Positions 1-6,298 of a stretch of DNA of 9,131 bases are shown here, piece after piece. Numbering within the stretch: position 1 is the stretch's first letter; each line of letters opens with the position of its first letter. The notes under the pieces are model-generated. The model saw nothing but the letters and a program-made list of their open reading frames with translations, did not search any database and was not told where the DNA came from. Both the position numbers and the translations under genes were made by a program. This DNA is from Deltaproteobacteria bacterium (GTDB lineage: Bacteria; Desulfobacterota; GWC2-55-46), in contig JACREV010000277.1 in NCBI GenBank assembly GCA_016218095.1, positions 1 to 9,131 of the forward strand, read 5' to 3'.

Positions 1-450
1 CTGCAAGAGCCCCATGTCGAAGGTGTCGGTCACGTGCCCCTCTATCATGGAGGAGATGACCTTTTTCGAGACGGCAAAAGAGTCCTTCGTCGTCGTGAAC
101 TTGAAGTACGGCCTGTTGCTGACGTCCAGCACGACTGTAGCAAGCGAGTCCATCATCGGCACGTCACTTGAGGCGCACCTTTTTATACCGGAGGCACCGG
201 CAAGGGCCTTTTTTACCGCCTCGCCGAGGGTGATACCCACGTCCTCGACCGTGTGGTGGAGGTCGACATGGACGTCTCCCTTTGCCCTGATCTTCAAGTC
301 AAAGAGGCCGTGCCTCGCAAAATTCTCGAGCATGTGGTCGAAGAAGGGGATAGGCGTCTTTACGTCCGCCTTGCCGCTCCCGTCGAGGTTTACTTCTATC
401 GCGATTTCGGTCTCGCGGGTCTTTCTTAAGACCTTTGCCTTGCGGGCCAT
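1..450 (-). CDS. hisB: Imidazoleglycerol-phosphate dehydratase, partial (runs off left edge)
   Basis: Catalyses dehydration of imidazole glycerol phosphate to imidazole acetol phosphate, the sixth step of histidine synthesis, in the cytosol. The first 150 residues are in the window; the family is about 195 residues, so the end lies off the left edge. Visible hallmarks are the FFDHML stretch (37-41), ARHGLFDL (45-52) and the first metal-binding HHxxE motif, DLHHTVED (63-70; H65, H66, E69), followed by GITLGEA. The second HHxxE motif would be outside the window. The ATG at 450-448 is preceded by AGGAG at normal spacing, and the stop of the upstream gene directly abuts it (TAAATG). The usual PMDE segment reads PMMDS (98-102). 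It is monofunctional: no phosphatase domain precedes it. Identity is secure. Confidence 0.95.
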   Translation of the reverse strand, partial: MARKAKVLRKTRETEIAIEVNLDGSGKADVKTPIPFFDHMLENFARHGLFDLKIRAKGDVHVDLHHTVEDVGITLGEAVKKALAGASGIKRCASSDVPMMDSLATVVLDVSNRPYFKFTTTKDSFAVSKKVISSMIEGHVTDTFDMGLLQ

Positions 451-867
451 TTATTCTCCTATAACGATTCCATTGGCGCAATTTTTGAAAACATTTCCTG
501 AGAGTTGAGAACCTCCGACATGAAAGGCATTTTTATCAGAATAGATGTTAAGGCCGAGATGGCGCAAATCCAAGCTGATATGCGCCGTTCCGTTGTCAAT
601 GGAAAGCTCGATCAATTTTTTTTCGACCTTTGATTCAGGCAGATTGAGCCAAATGGATACTGATTTATTGTCAGCTTTTACTGTAACATTCCCCGCTATT
701 TTGTCATTGTTCTCGATATGTATAGGGGTGTTTGCGGGTGGAGATAAAACTTTAAAGCTCAATTTGACCTGGTCATCAATTGTATAGGAAAACAATGGGG
801 TGCCGAAAACCACCATAATATTCCCGCAATTCTCAAATGTATTGGACCCAAGAATGGCGCGTTTCAT
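451..867 (-). CDS. Hypothetical beta-rich protein with terminal NxFxNCxN repeats, third gene of the his-operon cassette
   Basis: I do not recognise this 138-residue protein. It has no signal peptide, membrane segment or cysteine cluster. Most of it looks beta-strand rich (alternating hydrophobic stretches around 30-110). The motif N-[TV]-F-[EK]-N-C-[GA]-N occurs near both ends (9-16 and 125-132), each followed by a short I/V-rich strand. Such N-x-F-x-N turns recall rungs of right-handed beta-helix proteins, but two copies do not prove that fold. Its ATG overlaps the preceding gene's stop as ATGA, and its TAA abuts the hisB ATG, with the hisB ribosome site inside its last codons. Base composition is AT-rich compared with hisB and hisD (sampled lines 35-48% GC by hand count). 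The open frame and both junctions make it very likely a real gene; function unknown. Confidence 0.75.
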   Translation of the reverse strand: MKRAILGSNTFENCGNIMVVFGTPLFSYTIDDQVKLSFKVLSPPANTPIHIENNDKIAGNVTVKADNKSVSIWLNLPESKVEKKLIELSIDNGTAHISLDLRHLGLNIYSDKNAFHVGGSQLSGNVFKNCANGIVIGE

Positions 868-1262
868 GCCGCTTTCCCGTATTTGATATTTATTCGAGCC
901 CCGATGATTTCGGAACTGCCTTCTGTTTCGCTAATTGCAGGGAACTTAATGAAACCATTTTCGACTATAATTCCTTTTGTAATAGGGAAAAGGTTAGAAT
1001 AATATTTATCAGTCGCTTCGGGTGAATGGAAGATGAAGAGGCCTCTGCTCCCGATCAATTCACGGATTCTGTTCCTGATAGGCTCGATTAAGGTCAGAAA
1101 TTCATCTTCTTCAGAAAAAGGGATATAAAAAACATCGATAGCAAACTCGCGGCCGTCGAAATCCACACGGGTCGTTCTCTCATCAACCCATCTGACCGGA
1201 TATTTAAAGCCGATCTGTTGCTCGATAAGATTTATTATTTCCTCTTTAATCTCGTGTCTCAT
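864..1262 (-). CDS. Hypothetical acidic protein, second gene of the his-operon cassette
   Basis: I do not recognise this 132-residue protein. It has an amphipathic N-terminal helix (about 2-18), a strand-rich part around 22-48, an acidic stretch SEEDEF (50-55), a likely helix to about 70, then GSRGLFIFHSPEATDKYY (71-88). It has no signal peptide or membrane segment. I chose the ATG at 1262 rather than the one at 1277 because GAGGA sits eight bases before it, while the earlier one has no ribosome site. With this start it overlaps the end of the HEPN-like gene by 17 bases, and its TGA overlaps the next ATG as ATGA. It occupies the place where a HEPN partner such as an MNT nucleotidyltransferase could sit. 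The GSRG motif is not followed by the aspartate pair of that family, so I do not assign it. AT-rich like its cassette neighbours. Confidence 0.75.
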   Translation of the reverse strand: MRHEIKEEIINLIEQQIGFKYPVRWVDERTTRVDFDGREFAIDVFYIPFSEEDEFLTLIEPIRNRIRELIGSRGLFIFHSPEATDKYYSNLFPITKGIIVENGFIKFPAISETEGSSEIIGARINIKYGKAA

Positions 1263-1644
1263 AGCTTTTTTCCTCATTTGTAAAGTGCTCTAAGAACTCA
1301 AATGCAATTATAACTGATTTTTTTGCCTCTTCCTTTGTAATTTCATCAGGATAATAATCTGCTTTCACTCGTCTTCCATAAAGACGCTCCCATTTATTCA
1401 TTTGAAAAGGGCTTATCATGCCATATTTATCACATAATGTTTCATGAAAACCACGATGACGCCAGTAGTAATGGCCGTCATATGTTTCGTCAGGTGGATT
1501 TTCTCCTAATACATCTTCTAAAAGATGCCATGCTTTAAGATAAGCTGCATAATACGCCCTGGAAGCCGATGAATCGAAAAAAGATTTTTCAAATAATAAT
1601 TTGGCAGCTTCATAATTAGAAGTAGCCTTATCATCCATGCCCAT
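1246..1644 (-). CDS. HEPN-domain (UPF0332-like) protein, first gene of the his-operon cassette
   Basis: A 132-residue all-helical protein with HEPN-family features: an early NYEAAKLLFE helix (10-19), the SRAYYAAYLKAWHLL helix (28-42) and RRVKADY (91-97), the R-x-x-A-D-Y signature of UPF0332-type HEPN proteins, followed by a final helix. HEPN proteins often act as RNases or as partners of nucleotidyltransferases in toxin-antitoxin and defence loci. Here the classic R-x4-6-H position reads R92-x4-Y97. An RHRGFH stretch (62-67) also fits R-x4-H but lies elsewhere in the domain, so RNase activity is uncertain. The ATG at 1644 is one base after the hisD TAA, with GAGGG as ribosome site in the hisD end; an ATG at 1638 is an alternative. 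Composition is strikingly AT-rich (about 30-35% GC in sampled lines) beside GC-rich hisD, suggesting horizontal acquisition. Family assignment is by eye. Confidence 0.78.
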   Translation of the reverse strand: MGMDDKATSNYEAAKLLFEKSFFDSSASRAYYAAYLKAWHLLEDVLGENPPDETYDGHYYWRHRGFHETLCDKYGMISPFQMNKWERLYGRRVKADYYPDEITKEEAKKSVIIAFEFLEHFTNEEKSYETRD

Positions 1645-1645
1645 A

Positions 1646-2941
1646 TTAACGCCCTCTTTTTGAAAACCTCGCCCCGGCGCTTAGGCCGTGCGCCTCCAGC
1701 CCTTCGAGTTCGGCGAACCTCTTTACAGACGGGCCGAGCGTCTTTATAGCTGAAGGAGATAAGTTTATAACGCTCGTCCTCTTTATGAAGTCGGAGACTC
1801 CCAGGGGGGATGAGAACCGCGCCGTGCCTCCTGTCGGGAGCGTGTGGTTCGGGCCCGCGAGGTAGTCTCCGGCGGCCTCCGGGGTGTTCCTCCCAAGGAA
1901 TATCGCGCCGGCGTTCTTTATAAGACCCATGAGAGCGAACGGGTCTTCGACGAATAATTCGAGATGCTCGGGCGCTATCCTGTTCGAAATTTCGGCGGCT
2001 TCAACCAAGTCCCTCGCCACGATTATCGCGCCGTAGCGTTCAATCGACTTTTCGGCTATGGCGCGCCGCTTGAGTTTCCTTGCGAGCCTCTTTACCTCTC
2101 CGGCCACTTTAGTCGCTATTTTTTTAGAAGTGGTGATGAGTATGGATGACGCCAGCTCGTCGTGCTCTGCCTGCGAAAGCAGGTCGAGCGCCATCCACTC
2201 GGCAGAGCCCGTGCCGTCGTTTATGATGAGTATCTCGCTCGGCCCGGCTATCATGTCGATATCGACCTTGCCGAATACGAGCCGCTTGGCGGTGGCTACA
2301 TAGATATTGCCCGGCCCTGTTATCTTATCGACCTTGGGGACCGAAGAGGTGCCGAAGGCGAGAGCGCCGATCGACTGCGCCCCGCCTATGCGGAAGACCT
2401 TATCGACCTTGGCGACCTTGGCCGCAACAAGGACGTAAGGGCTTATGCCGTCTTTACCGGGGGGCGTGACCATTATGACCTCTCCGACACCCGCCACGCG
2501 CGCCGGTATCGCGTTCATGAGGACGGTCGAAGGGTACGCCGCCTTTCCTCCGGGTACATAGATGCCCGCGCGCTCAATGGGGGTGACCCGCGAGCCGAGG
2601 ACCGTCCCGTCGCTTTCGGTCGTAAACCATGACTGCTGGATCTGTCTTTTGTGGAATGACTCGATGCGGGAGGCTGAGAGCTCTATTATGGAGAGGTCGT
2701 CTTTGGAAATTTTCTTTACGGCAGAGTCTATCTCTTTTTCGGTGACACGGAGAGAGCCTTCTATCTCCACGCCGTCAAAACGTCTGGTATATTCGACGAC
2801 GGCCGCGTCCCCGTCTCTTTTTACATCGGAGAGGATTTTTTTGACAGCCTCCTCGACGGCGGAGGTGTCCGCCTCGCCCCTGCCGAGTATGGACGCGAGG
2901 AGCCCGTCAAAGCCTTTGTCGCTGGTATTGATGACTCGCAT
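1646..2941 (-). CDS. hisD: Histidinol dehydrogenase
   Basis: Zinc enzyme performing the last two steps of histidine synthesis, oxidising L-histidinol via histidinaldehyde to L-histidine with two NAD+. The 431 residues match the usual 425-440. Expected residues are visible: Zn ligands Q257 and H260 in LLSQAEHDE, D359 in AAGDYLAGPNHTLPT, H418 in LEGLEAHGLSA, and the catalytic E325-H326 pair in RIAPEHLELF. ERAGIYVPGGKAAYPSTVLM (123-142) and the AGPSEILI segment (232-239) are family signatures. The ATG at 2941 lies eight bases after the hisG stop, with a weak AGTAGG ribosome site overlapping that stop, so it is probably coupled to hisG. It is followed by the AT-rich cassette rather than directly by hisC or hisB. 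Confidence 0.97.
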   Translation of the reverse strand: MRVINTSDKGFDGLLASILGRGEADTSAVEEAVKKILSDVKRDGDAAVVEYTRRFDGVEIEGSLRVTEKEIDSAVKKISKDDLSIIELSASRIESFHKRQIQQSWFTTESDGTVLGSRVTPIERAGIYVPGGKAAYPSTVLMNAIPARVAGVGEVIMVTPPGKDGISPYVLVAAKVAKVDKVFRIGGAQSIGALAFGTSSVPKVDKITGPGNIYVATAKRLVFGKVDIDMIAGPSEILIINDGTGSAEWMALDLLSQAEHDELASSILITTSKKIATKVAGEVKRLARKLKRRAIAEKSIERYGAIIVARDLVEAAEISNRIAPEHLELFVEDPFALMGLIKNAGAIFLGRNTPEAAGDYLAGPNHTLPTGGTARFSSPLGVSDFIKRTSVINLSPSAIKTLGPSVKRFAELEGLEAHGLSAGARFSKRGR

Positions 2942-2949
2942 TGTAAGGC

Positions 2950-3618
2950 CTACTTCGCCCCGACAGTAGCAACGGCCTTTGTAAGCCGCTCGACGAGGTC
3001 CTTTACCCTCTTGGGCTTGGTCTTAAGGCTCGCCCTGTTGCAGACGAGCTTCGATGAGATATCGGTGATCGTCTCTACCTCGACGAGGCCGTTCTTCCGG
3101 AGGGTCTCTCCTGTCTGGACGAGGTCGACTATGCGCTCCGAGAGGCCCAGAAGCGGCGCGAGCTCTATGGAGCCGTAGAGCTTGATTATCTCGACCTGTA
3201 TGCCTTTATCGAGAAAATATTTGAGAGTGATGTTCGGGTACTTGGTCGCGACCCTTATGTGGGTCCAGTGCCTGGGGTTGTCCTTCTGGACGAGTTCCCT
3301 GGGTTCCGCGACCATCATCCTGCACGCGCCTATCTTAAGGTCCAACGGCTCGTAGAGGTCCTTCTGCTGTTCCATGAGGACGTCTTTTCCGGCTATGCCC
3401 ATGTCTGCCGCGCCGTACTCGACGTAGGTCGGGACGTCCTGGCTCCTTATTACCATGAAGCGCAGGCCCTCCGCAATGTTTTCGAAGATGAGCTTCCGCT
3501 CGTCCTGGAGTATTTCGCTAAAGTCGACGCCCGCGGCCCTGAATAAGGTCGCCGCCTCCTTGAGGATGCGCCCCTTGGGGAGCGCGATGGTGAGTGTGTC
3601 GTTCAGGTTCTTCTTCAT
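2950..3618 (-). CDS. hisG: ATP phosphoribosyltransferase, short form (catalytic subunit)
   Basis: Condenses ATP with PRPP to phosphoribosyl-ATP, the committed step of histidine synthesis. The 222 residues include the N-terminal IALPKGRIL (11-19), the ADMGIAGKDVL segment (71-81) and the PRPP loop DLVQTGETL (165-173). The protein ends shortly after the catalytic domain and lacks the roughly 80-residue regulatory ACT-like domain of long HisG. Short HisG enzymes are known to need HisZ, a histidyl-tRNA-synthetase-like regulatory subunit, for activity and feedback control; no hisZ is in this window. The start ATG overlaps the murA stop as ATGA, indicating translational coupling. It is followed eight bases later by hisD. 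Confidence 0.96.
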   Translation of the reverse strand: MKKNLNDTLTIALPKGRILKEAATLFRAAGVDFSEILQDERKLIFENIAEGLRFMVIRSQDVPTYVEYGAADMGIAGKDVLMEQQKDLYEPLDLKIGACRMMVAEPRELVQKDNPRHWTHIRVATKYPNITLKYFLDKGIQVEIIKLYGSIELAPLLGLSERIVDLVQTGETLRKNGLVEVETITDISSKLVCNRASLKTKPKRVKDLVERLTKAVATVGAK

Positions 3619-4874
3619 TCCTTGACCCTCTCGATGTTCGCTCCGAGCGCTTTTAATTTCGTCTCTATCCGTTCATAGCCCCTGTCGAGGTGGTAGATCC
3701 TCGACACCTCCGTCTTCCCTTCGGCGACGAGCCCGGCGAGGATGAGAGACGCGCTCGCCCGAAGGTCCGTTGCCATCAAGGGCGCGCCGGAGAGGCGTTT
3801 TACTCCCCGCACGACCGCGCACCTGCCGTCTACCGTAATGTCCGCGCCCATCCTTTTAAGTTCGCTCACGTGCATGAACCTGTTTTCGAATACCGTCTCG
3901 GTTATGACGGATAAGCCGCTCCCTATCGCCATCATCGCCATCATCTGCGCCTGCATGTCGGTCGGGAAGCCGGGGTAGGGGATGGTCTTTACGTCCACGC
4001 TCCTTATCGGCCAGTCGCCGATGACGCGCACCCCGCCCTCCTCCTCCACGACCTCCGTCCCGGTCTCCTTGAGCTTGGTGTTCAGCGCGTCGAGATAGTG
4101 GTAGGGGCAGTCTTTTATGAATACGTTGCCGCGCGTCATGGCGGAGGCGACCATGAACGTCCCGGCCTCTATCCTGTCCGGGATGACGCGGACCTCGACG
4201 GGCTTTAGTTCCGCAACACCCTCTATCCTTATCGTATCGGTCCCCGCGCCGACTATGTGCGCGCCCATCCTGTTGAGCGTATCGGCGAGGCAGACGACCT
4301 CCGGCTCGAGCGCCGAATTTTCAAGTATCGTCGTGCCCTCGGCGTGGACCGCCGCGAGCATGAGGTTCTCTGTCCCGGTGACGGTCGTCGTGTCCATGTA
4401 TATTTTGGCGCCCTTGAGCCTTTCGGCGCGGACCTCGACATACCCGCTCTCAATCGTAATATCCGCCCCCATCTGCCGGAGTCCCTTTATGTGGAGGTCT
4501 ATGGGGCGCGCGCCTATGGCGCACCCGCCGGGAAGAGACACGCGCGCGCGCTTGAAGCGCGAGACAAGCGGCCCGAGGACGAGTACGGAGGCCCGCATGG
4601 TCTTGACCATGTCGTACGGGGCCTCCGGGGCATTTACATCGCGCGTGCGTATTTTAAGCGTGCCGTCCGGGGTGTCGGGGGCGATCTCGGCGCCGAGATG
4701 GACGAGGAGTTTTTTGAAGGTGTCTATGTCCTTGAGCTTCGGGACATTGGTGATGGTGGTCCAGTCCGAGGTGAGGAGGGCGGCGGCCATGAGGGGGAGC
4801 ACGGCGTTCTTCGCGCCGCTTACCGCGACCTCGCCCACGAGCCTGTTCCCGCCTTCGATGACTATCTTATCCAT
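3615..4874 (-). CDS. murA: UDP-N-acetylglucosamine 1-carboxyvinyltransferase
   Basis: Cytosolic enzyme that transfers enolpyruvate from PEP to UDP-GlcNAc, the first committed step of peptidoglycan synthesis. At 419 residues it matches the E. coli length. Visible residues: K22-N23 in SGAKNAVLPLMAA, the mobile catalytic loop LPGGCAIGARPIDLH with C118 (the cysteine alkylated by fosfomycin, not the Asp of resistant forms), and D306 in YPGFPTDMQAQ, the counterpart of the essential Asp305. The two-fold inside-out alpha/beta barrel repeats are evident in the two KGLRQMGADI/SELKRMGADI segments. Its ATG follows a weak AAGG ribosome site. Its TGA overlaps the hisG ATG, so cell-wall and histidine genes share a transcript. 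Upstream lie 185 bases of repeats instead of prmC. Confidence 0.97.
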   Translation of the reverse strand: MDKIVIEGGNRLVGEVAVSGAKNAVLPLMAAALLTSDWTTITNVPKLKDIDTFKKLLVHLGAEIAPDTPDGTLKIRTRDVNAPEAPYDMVKTMRASVLVLGPLVSRFKRARVSLPGGCAIGARPIDLHIKGLRQMGADITIESGYVEVRAERLKGAKIYMDTTTVTGTENLMLAAVHAEGTTILENSALEPEVVCLADTLNRMGAHIVGAGTDTIRIEGVAELKPVEVRVIPDRIEAGTFMVASAMTRGNVFIKDCPYHYLDALNTKLKETGTEVVEEEGGVRVIGDWPIRSVDVKTIPYPGFPTDMQAQMMAMMAIGSGLSVITETVFENRFMHVSELKRMGADITVDGRCAVVRGVKRLSGAPLMATDLRASASLILAGLVAEGKTEVSRIYHLDRGYERIETKLKALGANIERVKE

Positions 4875-4904
4875 TTCAGGTTGCCTTTTTTAAGTATTTG
4901 ATTT

Positions 4905-5000
4905 TAAATCTCCTCCCCCTTGACGGGGGAGGGCGGGTGGGGGTGAAAAATCTCACCCTCCCGGAGCCCCATCCCATCAATTAGGCTTGGGGAGGGGAGG
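4905..5000. repeat. C/G-rich palindromic repeat block between prfA and murA
   Basis: The prfA-murA gap (4875-5059) holds two palindromes of the same family as those upstream of prfA. The first is CCTCCCCC (4912-4919), a five-base loop, and GGGGGAGG (4925-4932). The second pairs CCTCCC (4957-4962) with GGGAGG (4995-5000) and inside it CCCCA (4967-4971) with TGGGG (4988-4992). No coding frame is supported here. The block looks like a dispersed intergenic repeat, and the transcripts would fold strongly. Confidence 0.7.
4925..4943 (+). other. G-quadruplex motif with single-base loops
   Basis: Four G-runs (5, 3, 3 and 5 bases) separated by single bases A, C and T meet the classic G3+N1-7 pattern, in the single-base-loop form known to be the most stable. 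The G-rich strand is the plus strand, so it is the template strand for the leftward prfA-murA transcript. The motif overlaps the right arm of the first palindrome of this block. Confidence 0.7.
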
Positions 5001-5008
5001 AAGATGAT

Positions 5009-5030
5009 ACCCCGTAGTCTTCTGCGGGGT
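5009..5030. repeat. Palindromic hairpin downstream of prfA
   Basis: ACCCCG-TAG (5009-5017) pairs with CTG-CGGGGT (5022-5030) around a TCTT loop, a nine-base-pair stem with one T-G mismatch. It lies 30 bases after the prfA stop. No T-run follows it in the prfA direction, so it is a poor intrinsic terminator. It is more likely a repeat or an mRNA end-stabilising hairpin. Confidence 0.5.
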
Positions 5031-5059
5031 GGTTTATAGAGACTGGCGCTTAAGCCGTT

Positions 5060-6163
5060 TTACTGCGCCTTTGCGACCGCCTCTCGCGCGGAGTTCTTCT
5101 CGGAGTTCTTCAGCGCCTCGGTCTGATAATACGCTATTATGTTGTCGGTAAGCTCCGTAAGGTCGCCTTCCATGACCTCGCTTAACCTGTGGAGCGTGAG
5201 CCCTATCCTGTGGTCGGTCACGCGGTTCTGCGGGAAGTTGTACGTCCGGATCTTTTCGGACCTGTCGCCGGTGCCTACCTGCGTCCTCCGGTCGGCCGCT
5301 ATCTTCTTCTGCTGTTTCTGTATCTTCATGTCCAGTATGCGGGCCATGAGGACCTTGAACGCCTTCGCCCTGTTCTTGTGCTGGCTCTTCTCCTCCTGGC
5401 AGGCGACGACGACCCCCGTGGGGATGTGCGTCATGCGGACGGCCGTCTCTACCTTGTTCACGTTCTGGCCGCCGTGGCCGCCGGAACGGTAGGTGTCGAC
5501 GCGTATGTCTTCCATGCGGACGTCGACCTCGACCTCCTCCGCCTCGGGCATCACGGCTACGGTGACGGTCGAGGTGTGGCGCCTCCCGGAGGCCTCTGTC
5601 TCGGGGACCCTCTGTACCCTGTGGACGCCGCTTTCGAACTTGAGGCGCGAGTACGCGCCCTTGCCTTCGATCGCCGCGATGACCTCTTTTATGCCGTTAA
5701 GCCCCGTCGGGGACGAGGACATCACCTCGACCTTCCAGCCTTTCACCTCGGCGTATCTCGAATACATCCTGTATAGCTCCGCGGCGAAGAGGGCGGACTC
5801 GTCCCCGCCTGCCCCGGCCCTTATCTCGATTATGACGGACTTGTCGTCGTTCGGGTCTTTGGGCAGGAGCATGATCTTGAGCTTCGAGAGGAGGTCTTCC
5901 TTCTTCTTCTGAAGGCCGGGGAGTTCCTCCTTGGCGAGCTCCCGGAGCTCCTCGTCCTTGCCTTCGATGATGAGCTTGTTATCGGAGAGCTCCGCGTCGG
6001 TCCTCTTCAACTCCCTGAAGACCTCGACGATCGAGCCGAGAGACGAACGCTCCTTCGCGTACCTCTGGTAGAGCTCCTGGTTGGAGATGACCTCGGGCTT
6101 TGCGAGCTCGTCGGAGATATCCATGTATCTTTTTTCTACTTCTTCGAGTCGTTTTTGTATCAT
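5060..6163 (-). CDS. prfA: Peptide chain release factor 1
   Basis: Recognises UAA and UAG in the ribosomal A site and triggers peptide release. The 367 residues are close to the usual 355-365. The catalytic GGQ is at 231-233 in SGGHGGQNVNKVETAV. The codon-recognition tripeptide reads P187-E188-T189 (P-x-T), which marks RF1; RF2 would have SPF. The N-terminal coiled coil spans about 1-95, and RAGAGGDESALFA (115-127) is conserved. Alignment of the N-terminus with known RF1 proteins supports the ATG at 6163, although no good ribosome site lies at normal distance; the nearest GGAGGGGG is about 11-18 bases upstream, inside a palindromic repeat. RF1 is methylated on the GGQ glutamine by PrmC, but prmC is not in its common place downstream. 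Confidence 0.97.
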   Translation of the reverse strand: MIQKRLEEVEKRYMDISDELAKPEVISNQELYQRYAKERSSLGSIVEVFRELKRTDAELSDNKLIIEGKDEELRELAKEELPGLQKKKEDLLSKLKIMLLPKDPNDDKSVIIEIRAGAGGDESALFAAELYRMYSRYAEVKGWKVEVMSSSPTGLNGIKEVIAAIEGKGAYSRLKFESGVHRVQRVPETEASGRRHTSTVTVAVMPEAEEVEVDVRMEDIRVDTYRSGGHGGQNVNKVETAVRMTHIPTGVVVACQEEKSQHKNRAKAFKVLMARILDMKIQKQQKKIAADRRTQVGTGDRSEKIRTYNFPQNRVTDHRIGLTLHRLSEVMEGDLTELTDNIIAYYQTEALKNSEKNSAREAVAKAQ

Positions 6164-6177
6164 ATAAGTTTTATGAT

Positions 6178-6262
6178 CCCCCTCCTTACCAAGGAGGGGT
6201 TAGGGGAGGTCGTCTTTACTTTCAAACCACCCCTCCCAACCTCCCCTTGTTAAGGGGAGGAG
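6178..6262. repeat. Inverted pair of C/G-rich palindromes upstream of prfA
   Basis: The left unit contains CCCCTCCTT (6179-6187), loop ACC, and AAGGAGGGG (6191-6199), followed by TTAGGGGAGGT. The right unit contains CCTCCCCTT (6240-6248), loop GTT, and AAGGGGAGG (6252-6260), preceded by ACCACCCCTCCCAA. Read on the opposite strand the right unit resembles the left one, so the pair forms an inverted, MITE-like or BIME-like module of about 85 bases. It ends only about 15 bases before the prfA start codon and so forms its mRNA leader. Confidence 0.7.
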
Positions 6263-6298
6263 TTAAATTGCAAAATCTCCAGATGAATATCTTATAAT

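Noticed and set aside
864..1262. MNT-type nucleotidyltransferase based on GSRG
   Set aside because: GSRG at 71-74 lies too far into the protein and no following catalytic D-x-D is present.
1263..1277. Earlier ATG for the second cassette gene
   Set aside because: It has no ribosome site, whereas the ATG at 1262 has GAGGA at good spacing.
2162..2969. Plus-strand frames over hisD
   Set aside because: Antisense shadows of a clearly conserved enzyme.
4117..4901. Two long plus-strand frames over murA
   Set aside because: Both are shadows of murA, with low-complexity Arg/Ser/Ala-rich translations and no family features.
5009..5030. Intrinsic terminator for prfA
   Set aside because: The stem is good but no T-run follows in the prfA direction.
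5189..5912. Plus-strand frames over prfA
   Set aside because: Antisense shadows of RF1; no recognisable domain.
6268..6298. Plus-strand TTGCAA and perfect TATAAT
   Set aside because: The spacing is 19 bases and it would transcribe rightward against thyX with no gene in that direction; probably chance in an AT-rich spot, though an antisense RNA cannot be excluded.
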